From the NCBI RefSeq assembly GCF_006228125.1, contig NZ_VDFY01000081.1:1-46496 (forward strand): DNA of 46,496 nt, in the 5' to 3' direction. The notes beneath the pieces are model-generated. The model was not told the DNA's origin and did not search any database. It saw only the letters and a program-made list of their open reading frames with translations. This document shows positions 7,488-17,074 of the stretch, piece by piece (the first letter of the stretch is position 1; each line of letters starts with the position of its first letter). A program made the translations under genes and the position numbers. The stretch is from Micromonospora orduensis (GTDB lineage: Bacteria > Actinomycetota > Actinomycetes > Mycobacteriales > Micromonosporaceae).

Positions 7488-8339
7488 ATGGATGACGAGC
7501 TGGCCATCTCCGTCCGAGGGCTGCGCAAGGCGTACGGCGACAACGTGGCGGTGGCGGGCGTGGATCTCGACGTGCACCGCGGTGAGGTGTTCGCGTTGCT
7601 CGGCCCGAACGGCGCCGGCAAGACCACCACCGTGGAGATCCTGGAGGGCTACCGGCACCGGGATGCCGGCGAGGTCTCCGTGCTCGGTACGGACCCGGCC
7701 CGTCCGGACGCCGACTGGCGCTCCCGCGTGGGCATCGTGCTCCAGGGCACCGGCGAGTTCGACGAGCTGACCGTGGCCGAGGTGATCCGGCACTTCTCCG
7801 GCTTCTACCCGGACGCGGACGACCCGGAGAAGGTGATCGAGCGGGTCGGGTTGGCCGGCAAGGCGAAGGCCCGTACGCACACCCTCTCCGGCGGGCAGAA
7901 GCGCCGCCTGGACGTGGCGCTGGGCATCATCGGCCGCCCCGAGTTGCTCTTCCTCGACGAGCCGACCACCGGTTTCGACCCGGAGGCCCGCCGCGAGTTC
8001 TGGGAGCTGATCCGCGACCTCGCGGCGGCCGGGACCACAATCGTGCTCACCACCCACTACCTGGACGAGGCGGAGGCCCTCGCGGACCGGGTCGGCGTGA
8101 TCGCCGGCGGCCGGCTGGTCGAGGTGGCCGCCCCGAACCGGCTGGGCAACCGGCAGGAGGCTCTGGCCACGGTCTCCTGGCGTACCCCCGAAGGGACGGT
8201 GGAGAGCGCGCAGAGCGCGACGCCGACGGCCCTCGTGGCCGACCTGGCCGCGCGCCACGGCGGCGAGGTCCCCGGCCTCACGGTGACCCGGCCGACCCTC
8301 GAGGACGTCTACCTCACGATGATCGGACATGCGCGATGA
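7488..8339 (+). CDS. ABC transporter ATP-binding protein
   Basis: A 283-residue ATPase of the ABC-2 (DrrA-like) exporter type. Walker A GPNGAGKTT is at 39-47, the signature LSGGQ at 133-137, Walker B with the catalytic Glu (LLFLDE) at 153-158, and the H-loop in LTTHYLDEAE further on. The C-terminal tail (after about 210) is the accessory region usual in this group. I take the ATG at 7488 because the conserved fold begins right after it; CACACT 7 nt upstream is a weak leaderless -10. It overlaps the permease gene by 4 nt (ATGA), so the two form a translationally coupled exporter. The substrate is unknown, with drug or lipid export the usual roles. Confidence 0.92.
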   Translation: MDDELAISVRGLRKAYGDNVAVAGVDLDVHRGEVFALLGPNGAGKTTTVEILEGYRHRDAGEVSVLGTDPARPDADWRSRVGIVLQGTGEFDELTVAEVIRHFSGFYPDADDPEKVIERVGLAGKAKARTHTLSGGQKRRLDVALGIIGRPELLFLDEPTTGFDPEARREFWELIRDLAAAGTTIVLTTHYLDEAEALADRVGVIAGGRLVEVAAPNRLGNRQEALATVSWRTPEGTVESAQSATPTALVADLAARHGGEVPGLTVTRPTLEDVYLTMIGHAR

Positions 8340-9181
8340 CCACCACGACGAAGCCGGCGACGCCGGTCACCGTGACCCGAGGCCGTCGGCCCGGCGCTGG
8401 CGCGCTCGCACTGCGCCAGGGTCGGCTGGAGATCACCCAGTTCCTGCGCAGCCGGGAGTCAGTGGTCTTCACGATGGGCTTCCCCATCATCATGATCCTG
8501 ATCTTCGCGTCGATCTTCAGCGGCGAGATCGGCGGCGGGGTCAAGTTCACCCAGTACTTCATCACCGGCATGATCGCGACCGGCCTGATGACTGTGAGCT
8601 TCCAGAACCTGGGCATCTGGATCCCGATCGAGCGCGACCGGGGCGTGCTGAAGCGGTACCGGGGTACGCCGATGCCCAAGTGGGTCTGGTTCGCCGGCAA
8701 GGTGATCATGGTGGTGGCGATCGGCATCGCCGAGACCGCGCTGCTGCTGGCCGTCGCCGTCGCGCTGTTCGACCTCGACCTGCCGGGCACCGCCGCGAAG
8801 TGGTTCACCTTCGCCTGGGTGGCCGCGCTCGGGGTGACCGCCTGCACCCTGTGCGGCATCGCCATCTCGTCGCTGGCCCGCACCGCCCGCAGCGGCTCGG
8901 CGGTGGTCACCCCGGTCTCCCTGGTGCTCCAGTTCATCTCCGGGGTGTTCTTCGTCTTCACCGACCTGCCCACCTGGATGCAGCAGGTCGCCGCGCTGTT
9001 CCCGCTCAAGTGGATGTGCCAGGGACTGCGCTCGGTGTTCCTGCCGGAGAGCTTCGGCGCCCAGGAGCCCGGCGGCTCGTTCGAGCTGGGCCGGGTCGCG
9101 CTGGTACTCGGCCTGTGGTGCGTGATCGGTCTGGTGCTCTGCCTGACCACGTTCCGCTGGACCACCAAGCGCGACGGCTGA
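8336..9181 (+). CDS. ABC-2 type transporter permease
   Basis: A 281-residue membrane protein with about six transmembrane segments (roughly 42-62, 76-98, 124-148, 157-180, 190-210, 252-272), the architecture of DrrB-like ABC-2 permeases. The ABC-2 signature region is visible around SGVFFVFTDLPTWMQQVAALFPLKW (start about 201). The first 35 residues are cytosolic, Thr-rich and basic. It is coupled to the preceding ATPase by an ATGA overlap and presumably forms a dimeric export channel with it. No regulator is adjacent. Confidence 0.9.
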   Translation: MTTTTKPATPVTVTRGRRPGAGALALRQGRLEITQFLRSRESVVFTMGFPIIMILIFASIFSGEIGGGVKFTQYFITGMIATGLMTVSFQNLGIWIPIERDRGVLKRYRGTPMPKWVWFAGKVIMVVAIGIAETALLLAVAVALFDLDLPGTAAKWFTFAWVAALGVTACTLCGIAISSLARTARSGSAVVTPVSLVLQFISGVFFVFTDLPTWMQQVAALFPLKWMCQGLRSVFLPESFGAQEPGGSFELGRVALVLGLWCVIGLVLCLTTFRWTTKRDG

Positions 9182-9220
9182 CCGGTCGGCCGGGGCGGGA
9201 TTCGCCCCGGCCGGCGTCGC

Positions 9221-10069
9221 TCAGTACGTGTAGAAGCCCTTGCCGGTCTTGCGGCCCAGGTCGCCGGCGGTGACCATGCGCTGGAGCAGCTCCGGCGGGA
9301 AGAACTTCTCGTCGGCCGTGTCGGTGTAGATGTTCTTCGAGGCGTGCAGCAGCACGTCCACCCCGGTCAGGTCGGTGGTGGCCAGCGGGCCCATGGCGTG
9401 CCCGAAGCCCAGCCGGCAGGCGGTGTCCAGGTCCTCGGCGGAGACCACGCCGGACTCGACCAGCTTGACCGCCTCCACCACCAGGGCGGAGATCAGCCGG
9501 GTGGTGACGAAACCGGCGATGTCCCGGTTGACCACCACCACCGTCTTGCCGATCTCCTCGGCGAAGGCCCGCACCGTGGCCAGGGTGGCGTCGCTGGTCT
9601 TGTAGCCGCGCACCAGCTCGCAGAGCTGCATCATCGGCACCGGGGAGAAGAAGTGGGTGCCGACGACCGCCTCGGGCCGCTCGGTCACCGCGGCGATCTG
9701 GGTGACCGGGATGGCCGAGGTGTTGGTGGCGAGCACCGCGTCGGACTTGCAGATCTTGTCCAGGGCGCGGAACACCTCGTGCTTGATCTCCAGCCGTTCG
9801 AAGACCGCCTCGACCACGATGTCCGCGTCCGCCGCCGCCTCCAGGTCGGTGGTCGGGGTGATCCGCGCCAGCGTCGCCTCGACGTCGGACGCCTCGATCC
9901 TGCCCTTCTCGGCGAACTTCTCCAGCGACTTCCGGATGCCGCCGAGCCCCCGGGTGGTGGCCGCGTCGTCCAGGTCGCGCAGCGTCACCTGCCAGCCCGC
10001 CTGCGCCGCCACCTGGGCGATGCCGGAACCCATCAGCCCAGCCCCGACGACCGCGAGTCGACCCGCCAT
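9221..10069 (-). CDS. 3-hydroxybutyryl-CoA dehydrogenase
   Basis: A 282-residue NAD(P)-dependent 3-hydroxyacyl-CoA dehydrogenase of the short-chain (Hbd/PaaH) type, interconverting acetoacetyl-CoA and 3-hydroxybutyryl-CoA. The Rossmann glycine motif GAGLMGSGIA is at 9-18, TNTSAI at 115-120, and the catalytic His139 lies in GTHFFSPVPMMQL. The C-terminal dimerisation domain contains GFGHAMGPL. Length is standard. The start is supported by GAGGGAG about 7 nt upstream. This step leads toward crotonyl-CoA, the substrate of crotonyl-CoA carboxylase/reductase, so its nearness to meaA fits the ethylmalonyl-CoA pathway. It reads in the same direction as murA, with about 80 bp between them. Confidence 0.93.
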   Translation of the reverse strand: MAGRLAVVGAGLMGSGIAQVAAQAGWQVTLRDLDDAATTRGLGGIRKSLEKFAEKGRIEASDVEATLARITPTTDLEAAADADIVVEAVFERLEIKHEVFRALDKICKSDAVLATNTSAIPVTQIAAVTERPEAVVGTHFFSPVPMMQLCELVRGYKTSDATLATVRAFAEEIGKTVVVVNRDIAGFVTTRLISALVVEAVKLVESGVVSAEDLDTACRLGFGHAMGPLATTDLTGVDVLLHASKNIYTDTADEKFFPPELLQRMVTAGDLGRKTGKGFYTY

Positions 10070-10148
10070 CTACTTCTCCCTCGCTGCGATTGAGTGCCTT
10101 CCTGCACCCTAGTCGGCGAGCCTGAACGACGGCTAAGTGGCTGCGGCG

Positions 10149-11591
10149 TCAGATCTCCAGCGACGGTTCGTCCGGCGCGGTGCCCCGCTCCACCGCCACC
10201 CCCAGCGCCCGCAGATCGGCCACGAAGTCCGGGTAACCCCTGTCGACATGGTGCACGTGGGAGACCTCGGTGACCCCGTCCGCGCAGAGCCCGGCGATGA
10301 TCAGCCCGGCCCCGGCGCGGATGTCGGTGGCCCGCACCGGCGCGCCGGACAACCGCTCCCGACCCCGGACCACCGCGTGGTGCCCGTCGGTCTTGATGTC
10401 CGCGCCGAGGCGCATCATCTCGTTGGCGAACATGAACCGGCCGTCGAAGATGTTCTCGGTGATCAGCGAGGCGCCGTCGCTGACCGCGGCCAGCCCGATC
10501 GCCATCGGCAGCAGGTCGGTGGCGAAGCCTGGGTACGGCAGGGTCACCACGTCCACCGCGCGGGGCCGGTCGTCCATCCGTACCCGGAAGCCGTCCCCCC
10601 GGGTCTCCACCAGGCCGCCGGCCGCGACGACCTTGTCCAGCGCGACCTCCAGGAAGGCCGGGTCCAGACCGGTCACCGTGACGTCTCCCCGGGTCATCGC
10701 CGCACCGAACGCCCAGGTGCCGGCGACGATCCGGTCCCCCACCGTGGCGTGGCGCACCGGGCGCAGCCCGGGAACCCCGGTGATCCGCAGGGTGGACGTG
10801 CCGGCGCCGGAGATCCGCGCGCCCATCTGGTTGAGCATGGTGCAGATGTCGACGATCTCCGGCTCCCGGGCCGCGTTGTCGATCATCGTGGTGCCCTGGG
10901 CGAGCACCGCGGCCATCACCAGGTTCTCGGTCGCGCCCACGCTGGGGAAGTCCAGCACGATGTCGGCGCCACGCAGCCCGTGCGGCGCGGAGGCGATGAC
11001 GAACCCGTGCTCGCCGGAGATCTCCGCCCCCATCCGGGTCAGCCCGGAGACGTGCATGTCCAGCCCACGGGAGCCGATCGCGTCACCGCCGGGGTGGGCC
11101 ACCCGCACGTATCCCCGACGGGCCAGCAGCGGGCCGAGCACACAGATCGACGCGCGCAGCCGGCGGACCAGGTCGTAGTCGGCCTCCGCGCCCGGCTGCT
11201 CGGGCACGTCGATGGTCACCGAACGGGACCGCGCGACACCGCCTCGAGCGACCATCGGGTCGACCGGATCGTCGGCGTCGAACTCGACGTCGCAACCCAG
11301 CCGGCGCAACACCTCACCCATGATCGCGATGTCGGTGATCCGTGGGACGTTGGTGATGACGCTGCGACCCGGGGCGAGCAGCGCGGCGGCCATCAGCTTC
11401 AACGCCGAATTCTTGGCACCGACGACGTGCACGGTGCCGGTCAGCCGGGCGTCACCGCGGACCCGGATGACGTCGACGTCGCTGACCACCGGATCGCCGG
11501 CGTCGCCGGGACCCACCACCGCCGGCCAGGCGGTCGTGGCGTCCGGGCGTGCCGGGATCGTCAGGTCCGGTATCCGTAGGCTGTGCGTCAT
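10149..11591 (-). CDS. murA: UDP-N-acetylglucosamine 1-carboxyvinyltransferase (MurA), Asp-type
   Basis: MurA transfers enolpyruvate from PEP to UDP-GlcNAc, the first committed step of peptidoglycan synthesis. The protein is 480 residues from the chosen ATG. GAKNS (58-62) carries the conserved Lys60/Asn61. The active-site loop reads [13 protein letters not shown] (168-180), so the position that is Cys115 in E. coli is Asp170; this change is known to make MurA insensitive to fosfomycin, as in M. tuberculosis. There is a poorly conserved N-terminal extension of about 40 residues; a GTG at about residue 35 could be the true start. I keep the ATG at 11591 because GAGGTGG lies 6 nt upstream. That ATG overlaps the start codon of the divergent adenosyltransferase gene. 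Confidence 0.92.
   Translation of the reverse strand: MTHSLRIPDLTIPARPDATTAWPAVVGPGDAGDPVVSDVDVIRVRGDARLTGTVHVVGAKNSALKLMAAALLAPGRSVITNVPRITDIAIMGEVLRRLGCDVEFDADDPVDPMVARGGVARSRSVTIDVPEQPGAEADYDLVRRLRASICVLGPLLARRGYVRVAHPGGDAIGSRGLDMHVSGLTRMGAEISGEHGFVIASAPHGLRGADIVLDFPSVGATENLVMAAVLAQGTTMIDNAAREPEIVDICTMLNQMGARISGAGTSTLRITGVPGLRPVRHATVGDRIVAGTWAFGAAMTRGDVTVTGLDPAFLEVALDKVVAAGGLVETRGDGFRVRMDDRPRAVDVVTLPYPGFATDLLPMAIGLAAVSDGASLITENIFDGRFMFANEMMRLGADIKTDGHHAVVRGRERLSGAPVRATDIRAGAGLIIAGLCADGVTEVSHVHHVDRGYPDFVADLRALGVAVERGTAPDEPSLEI
11577..11582 (+). promoter_or_regulatory. -10 element of leaderless promoter for cobalamin adenosyltransferase
   Basis: TAGGCT is followed by exactly 7 nt and then the ATG at 11590. 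The element lies inside the murA coding region on the opposite strand. Confidence 0.5.
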
Positions 11592-12162
11592 GGCCGTCCA
11601 CCTCACGCGCATCTACACCAAGGCCGGCGACGCCGGCATGACCAGGCTGAGCAACAACGAGCAGGTGCCGAAGACCGATCCACGGATCGCCGCGTACGCC
11701 GACGTCGACGAGTGCAACGCGGCGATCGGCGTAGCAATCGCCCTGGGACAGCTCGACGAGGAACTGCGGGGCGTGCTGGCGTCGGTGCAGAACGACCTGT
11801 TCGACGTCGGCGCCGACCTGTCCACCCCGGTCGAGCCGGACCCGAAGTACCCGCCGCTGCGGGTGACCGAGGAGTACGTCGAGCGCCTGGAGGGCTGGTG
11901 CGACGAGTACAACGCACGCCTGAGCAAGCTCGACTCCTTCATCCTCCCCGGCGGCACCGCGGGTGCGGCACTGCTGCACGTGGCGCGCACCACTGCCCGG
12001 CGTGCGGAACGAGCGGCGTGGGCGCTGGTCAGCCACGATCCGGACCGGACCAGCCCGCTCCCGGCAAAGTATCTCAACCGGCTCTCCGATCTGCTCTTTA
12101 TCCTGTCAAGAACGGCAAATCCGGCGGGAGATGTGCTATGGGTGCCGGGCGGTAAGCGCTGA
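11590..12162 (+). CDS. cobO: Cob(I)alamin/cob(I)yrinic acid a,c-diamide adenosyltransferase, PduO type
   Basis: A 190-residue PduO-type ATP:cob(I)alamin adenosyltransferase, which makes adenosylcobalamin. The ATP-binding N-terminal motif [12 protein letters not shown] is at 9-20, DECNAAIG at 40-47, the RTTARRAER helix at about 135-143, and the C-terminal signature [12 protein letters not shown] at about 165-176. Its product is the cofactor of the nearby MeaA mutase. The symbol cobO is the one used for this locus in related actinobacteria, although the fold is PduO and not the unrelated CobA/CobO family. The start follows a leaderless -10 and shares two bases with the murA start codon on the other strand. 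Confidence 0.92.
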   Translation: MAVHLTRIYTKAGDAGMTRLSNNEQVPKTDPRIAAYADVDECNAAIGVAIALGQLDEELRGVLASVQNDLFDVGADLSTPVEPDPKYPPLRVTEEYVERLEGWCDEYNARLSKLDSFILPGGTAGAALLHVARTTARRAERAAWALVSHDPDRTSPLPAKYLNRLSDLLFILSRTANPAGDVLWVPGGKR

Positions 12163-12164
12163 GC

Positions 12165-12362
12165 GTGGGCGCCCTGCACCACGTGGAGGTGTGGGTTCCC
12201 GATCTCGCCGTCGCCACGCGTCGCGGCCGCACCGGACCACGGCTGGTCGCTACTTTTCCCCGACCGCCATCCACACGCCGGCGCCCCGACACCTACGCCG
12301 CCTACCTCGCCGACAACCAGAGCTACGAGGCAGAACTGATCGCCACCGGGCAACGGCAGTAG
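12165..12362 (+). pseudogene. Broken VOC (glyoxalase/dioxygenase superfamily) gene
   Basis: The reading frame from the GTG at 12165 begins MGALHHVEVWVPDLA, the start of a VOC-family protein. In the frame offset within about 12223-12290 the sequence reads HGWSLLFPDRHPHAG, the conserved C-terminal part of the same family. Back in the first frame it ends DTYAAYLADNQSYEAELIA, again the VOC C-terminus. The middle of the normal protein of about 120-140 residues is missing. The simplest reading is an internal deletion plus two frameshifts. It lies 2 nt after the adenosyltransferase stop codon and was probably once in its operon. Confidence 0.75.
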
Positions 12363-12408
12363 ACCCCAAAAGCGCGCCAGACCGACGCACAGCGGGCAAA
12401 GACGGGTG

Positions 12409-12474
12409 TCCGGGGGAGCCCGCCCGGCGCAGGGATCAAGCCTGACCGCCCGGAGCCGGGTGGGCTCCCCCGGA
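12409..12474. terminator. Long bidirectional hairpin between convergent genes
   Basis: TCCGGGGGAGCCC (12409-12421) pairs perfectly with 12462-12474. A G-T wobble and a second 6-bp block (12423-12428 with 12455-12460) extend the stem to about 20 bp. It lies between the VOC remnant and the DUF2550 gene, which converge here. There is no T-tract. Confidence 0.7.
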
Positions 12475-12501
12475 AGCCCAGAGAGCGACCAGAGACGAGC
12501 C

Positions 12502-12957
12502 TCAGGCAGCCGGCCAGTCCTGGGAGGCCATACGCGGCGAGACCGCCCCCGGAGGGGCGGCCTCGAGCCAGGAGAGGAATCCGGTCACTGTCGACCGCGC
12601 CATGGCGATCTCGACCGGTGCGTGGTGACTGGTACACCGCAGGATCACCCAGTCGGCCGGCATGGAGAGCCGTTCCTGCCCTTCGGGCAGCCGTCGGCGC
12701 TCGACCGCGAGATCCTTGCGGGACAGGACCCGCTTGGGGCGCAGGGCGAAGCTGAACATCCGGTACCAGCGCAGCTCGTCACCGGCGAACCGGCCGAAGC
12801 CGGGCGACCAGCCACGACCGTCGAGGACTGTGGTGACCCGGACGCTGAGCCGGATGATGCCACCGCTGCGGGTGACCACGGCCCGCCGGACGAAGAGGAC
12901 GAGGAGCGCGACGAGGATGACGGCGACGCCGATCCCGATCCCTTCGACGATCTCCAT
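12502..12957 (-). CDS. DUF2550 family membrane protein
   Basis: A 151-residue protein with one N-terminal transmembrane segment (about 5-24) followed by a basic patch and a cytosolic domain. The conserved stretch DELRWYRMFSFALRPKR is at about 60-76. DUF2550 proteins follow atpC in many actinobacteria (Rv1312 next to atpC in M. tuberculosis) and their function is unknown. The gene starts 12 nt after the atpC stop codon, so they share a transcript. The C-terminus (after about 125) is Ala/Pro-rich and poorly conserved. Confidence 0.87.
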   Translation of the reverse strand: MEIVEGIGIGVAVILVALLVLFVRRAVVTRSGGIIRLSVRVTTVLDGRGWSPGFGRFAGDELRWYRMFSFALRPKRVLSRKDLAVERRRLPEGQERLSMPADWVILRCTSHHAPVEIAMARSTVTGFLSWLEAAPPGAVSPRMASQDWPAA

Positions 12958-12969
12958 CCCCGGTATGGC

Positions 12970-13251
12970 TCAGCGGCTCTGCGCGGAAACCGGGGTAGCG
13001 CTCTCGGCCAGCACGGTGACGCCGTCGGCGCTCACCGAGAGGAAGCCACCGGCCACGTCGTACGCGACCTGCTCACCGCCGGCCAGCTTGATGCGGACCT
13101 GGCCGGGCTCGGCGAGCTGGCCGAGCAGCGGAGCGTGCCCCGGCAGGACACCAAGCTCACCCTCGGTCGTCCGGGCGACGACCATCTCGGCGTCACCGGA
13201 CCAGACCTTCTCCTCGACGGCGACGAGCTCGACGTGAAGCTGCTGTGCCAC
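12970..13251 (-). CDS. atpC: F1Fo ATP synthase epsilon subunit
   Basis: A 93-residue epsilon subunit, part of the central stalk of F1, which transmits rotation and restrains ATP hydrolysis. The N-terminal beta-sandwich is present: [20 protein letters not shown] at the start, then [19 protein letters not shown] and a GGFLSV strand. The C-terminal helical hairpin is almost absent, as in other short actinobacterial epsilon subunits. It starts with GTG and has AAGGAG 7 nt upstream. It is separated from atpD by a strong terminator and the LCP gene; a TAGACT 33 nt upstream of the start may give it its own promoter. Confidence 0.93.
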   Translation of the reverse strand: MAQQLHVELVAVEEKVWSGDAEMVVARTTEGELGVLPGHAPLLGQLAEPGQVRIKLAGGEQVAYDVAGGFLSVSADGVTVLAESATPVSAQSR

Positions 13252-13284
13252 GCTGTCTCCTTGCTGCGGCGGCGGATTGCCGAA

Positions 13285-13290
13285 AGTCTA
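13285..13290 (-). promoter_or_regulatory. Candidate -10 element for atpC and DUF2550
   Basis: TAGACT on the minus strand lies in the 88-bp gap between the LCP gene and atpC, the same hexamer used in front of meaA and glyA. A transcript from here would have a leader of about 25-30 nt containing the atpC Shine-Dalgarno. No convincing -35 is seen. Confidence 0.35.
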
Positions 13291-13339
13291 GCCGTGACTC
13301 CGGCGCGCTCCCCACGCGGGTGGGAAAACAACGCCCCGA

Positions 13340-14476
13340 CTACTTGGTCTTGTTCTGGAATTCCGGATGCTCCAGGAGGAACGGGTCCAGTTGCTCGTTG
13401 TGCAGGGCCGCGAAGAAGTCGGGGACGCCCTCCTGGAACTGTTCACCCAGGTACTTCTTACCGTCGTACACTCCCCCGCCAGGCAGCTTGATCATCTGAA
13501 TGGTGTTGGGGCGGATGTCCTTCAGTGCGAGCCCGAAGTCGACGACGCTGTTGCCCCGACCGTTGAAGATCAACGACTGGCCGGCCGCGCGGAGCACCTT
13601 GTCCAGCTTGATCGGGTTGGCCACCACGTCGGCGCTGAACGCCTGACCCACCATGGCCTTGACGAACTGCTGCTGGTGGCGCTGCCGACCGTAGTCGGCA
13701 TCCGGGACACCGTTCTTCGGGTAGCGCTGCCGGACGTAGTCCAACGCCTGCCACCCCTTGAGGTGGTGGTTGCCCTTCGTGTAGACCGCCTGCGGGCCGA
13801 CGTAGCCCTCGCCGCGCGTGTTGCCCGGCCGCGGCTTGCCGTCCGGCTGCTTGTGCTCGGACCGCACCTCGCGCTCGACGTACATGTCGACACCACCCAT
13901 CGCGTCGACGATCTTCTGGAAGCCTGTGAAGTTGATGATCGCGCCGGCGTCGAACCGCTTGATGCCCGTCACGTTCTGCACAGTCGTGGCCAGCAGCTCG
14001 AAGCCGCGCGCCGCGTCGGGGTTCGCGTCGGGCACCCGGCTGCCGAACGACATGGCAGCGTTGATCTTCGTCTTCTCGCCGTGGAAGTTGGCCTTCTTGA
14101 AGGCGGGGATATCGACGTAGAGGTCGCGTGGCAACGAGAAGAGATACGCCCGGTCCATCGACGCCGGCACGTGCAGGATCATGATCGAGTCGGCAAGCGG
14201 CGCCGCCGTGGGCGTACGCGGGTCGATGCCCACCAGCAGGATGTTGAGGGGGCCCTTGATGTCGCTCTTCTTCTCCTTGGCGCCCGCCGCCTGGTCGCCG
14301 AAGAGGTCGGCCTTGCCGACCGCGCCCTCGTAGCGGGCCATCAGCACCTCGGTGCCGACCAGCGCCGCCCCGCTGAGCATGGTCAACACGGCGCCGAACA
14401 CCGTGCAGACCCTCGCCCAGCGTGGGACGCCCCGCCACACGGACTTCCTGCGGCCACTCTTGCCGGCCTTAGCCAC
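13340..14476 (-). CDS. LCP (LytR-CpsA-Psr) family cell-wall ligase
   Basis: LCP proteins attach teichoic acids, arabinogalactan or other glycopolymers to peptidoglycan outside the membrane. The product is 378 residues. A short basic cytosolic tail and one transmembrane segment (about 22-46) precede the LCP domain. The domain shows GIDPRT (about 87-92), the ADSIMILHV strand, FSLPRDLYVDIP (about 114-125, with the catalytic-site Arg) and DYVRQRYP ... DYGRQRHQQQ (about 240-270) with its conserved Arg residues. I choose the GTG at 14476: GGAG lies 6 nt before it but abuts the ATG at 14482. The gene lies between atpD and atpC, an unusual place, and follows a strong terminator. Confidence 0.9.
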   Translation of the reverse strand: MAKAGKSGRRKSVWRGVPRWARVCTVFGAVLTMLSGAALVGTEVLMARYEGAVGKADLFGDQAAGAKEKKSDIKGPLNILLVGIDPRTPTAAPLADSIMILHVPASMDRAYLFSLPRDLYVDIPAFKKANFHGEKTKINAAMSFGSRVPDANPDAARGFELLATTVQNVTGIKRFDAGAIINFTGFQKIVDAMGGVDMYVEREVRSEHKQPDGKPRPGNTRGEGYVGPQAVYTKGNHHLKGWQALDYVRQRYPKNGVPDADYGRQRHQQQFVKAMVGQAFSADVVANPIKLDKVLRAAGQSLIFNGRGNSVVDFGLALKDIRPNTIQMIKLPGGGVYDGKKYLGEQFQEGVPDFFAALHNEQLDPFLLEHPEFQNKTK

Positions 14477-14497
14477 GAGCATCTCCGTTCGTTACGC

Positions 14498-14555
14498 CCA
14501 CGTGGGAAAGACGGGCGCACGTCGCCGAAAGGTTGCAAAGATGAACGCTCGTTCA
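14498..14555. promoter_or_regulatory. Two palindromes upstream of the LCP gene
   Basis: CCCACGTGGG (14498-14507) is a perfect 10-bp palindrome. TGAACG-CT-CGTTCA (14542-14555) has perfect 6-bp arms around a 2-bp centre and resembles a TetR-family operator. Both lie 22-80 bp upstream of the LCP start codon, where its promoter should be. The regulator is unknown. Confidence 0.45.
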
Positions 14556-14646
14556 CATGAGCGCGCGGAACGACCGTAGCGCGGCCAACGCGAGAGCGAC
14601 GACCACGAGTAACGGACCGCGACGATGATAGGGCGCGAAGATGAAC

Positions 14647-14681
14647 AAAAGACTGCCCCGGCATTGCCGGGGCAGTCTTTT
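14647..14681. terminator. Strong rho-independent terminator after atpD
   Basis: A perfect 16-bp stem (14647-14662 with 14666-14681) with a 3-nt loop begins with AAAA and ends with TTTT, so it can terminate in both directions. On the minus strand it lies 24 nt after the atpD stop codon. It separates the main atp operon from the LCP gene and atpC. Confidence 0.92.
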
Positions 14682-14704
14682 GGTGACGAATCCGATGGGG
14701 CTGG

Positions 14705-17070
<2,366 letters not shown>

Positions 17071-17074
17071 GGGA

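Noticed and set aside
11500..11650. Cobalamin riboswitch before cobO or meaA
   Set aside because: The cobO start overlaps the murA start and has a leaderless -10, leaving no 5' leader; meaA likewise has only 6 nt to its start.
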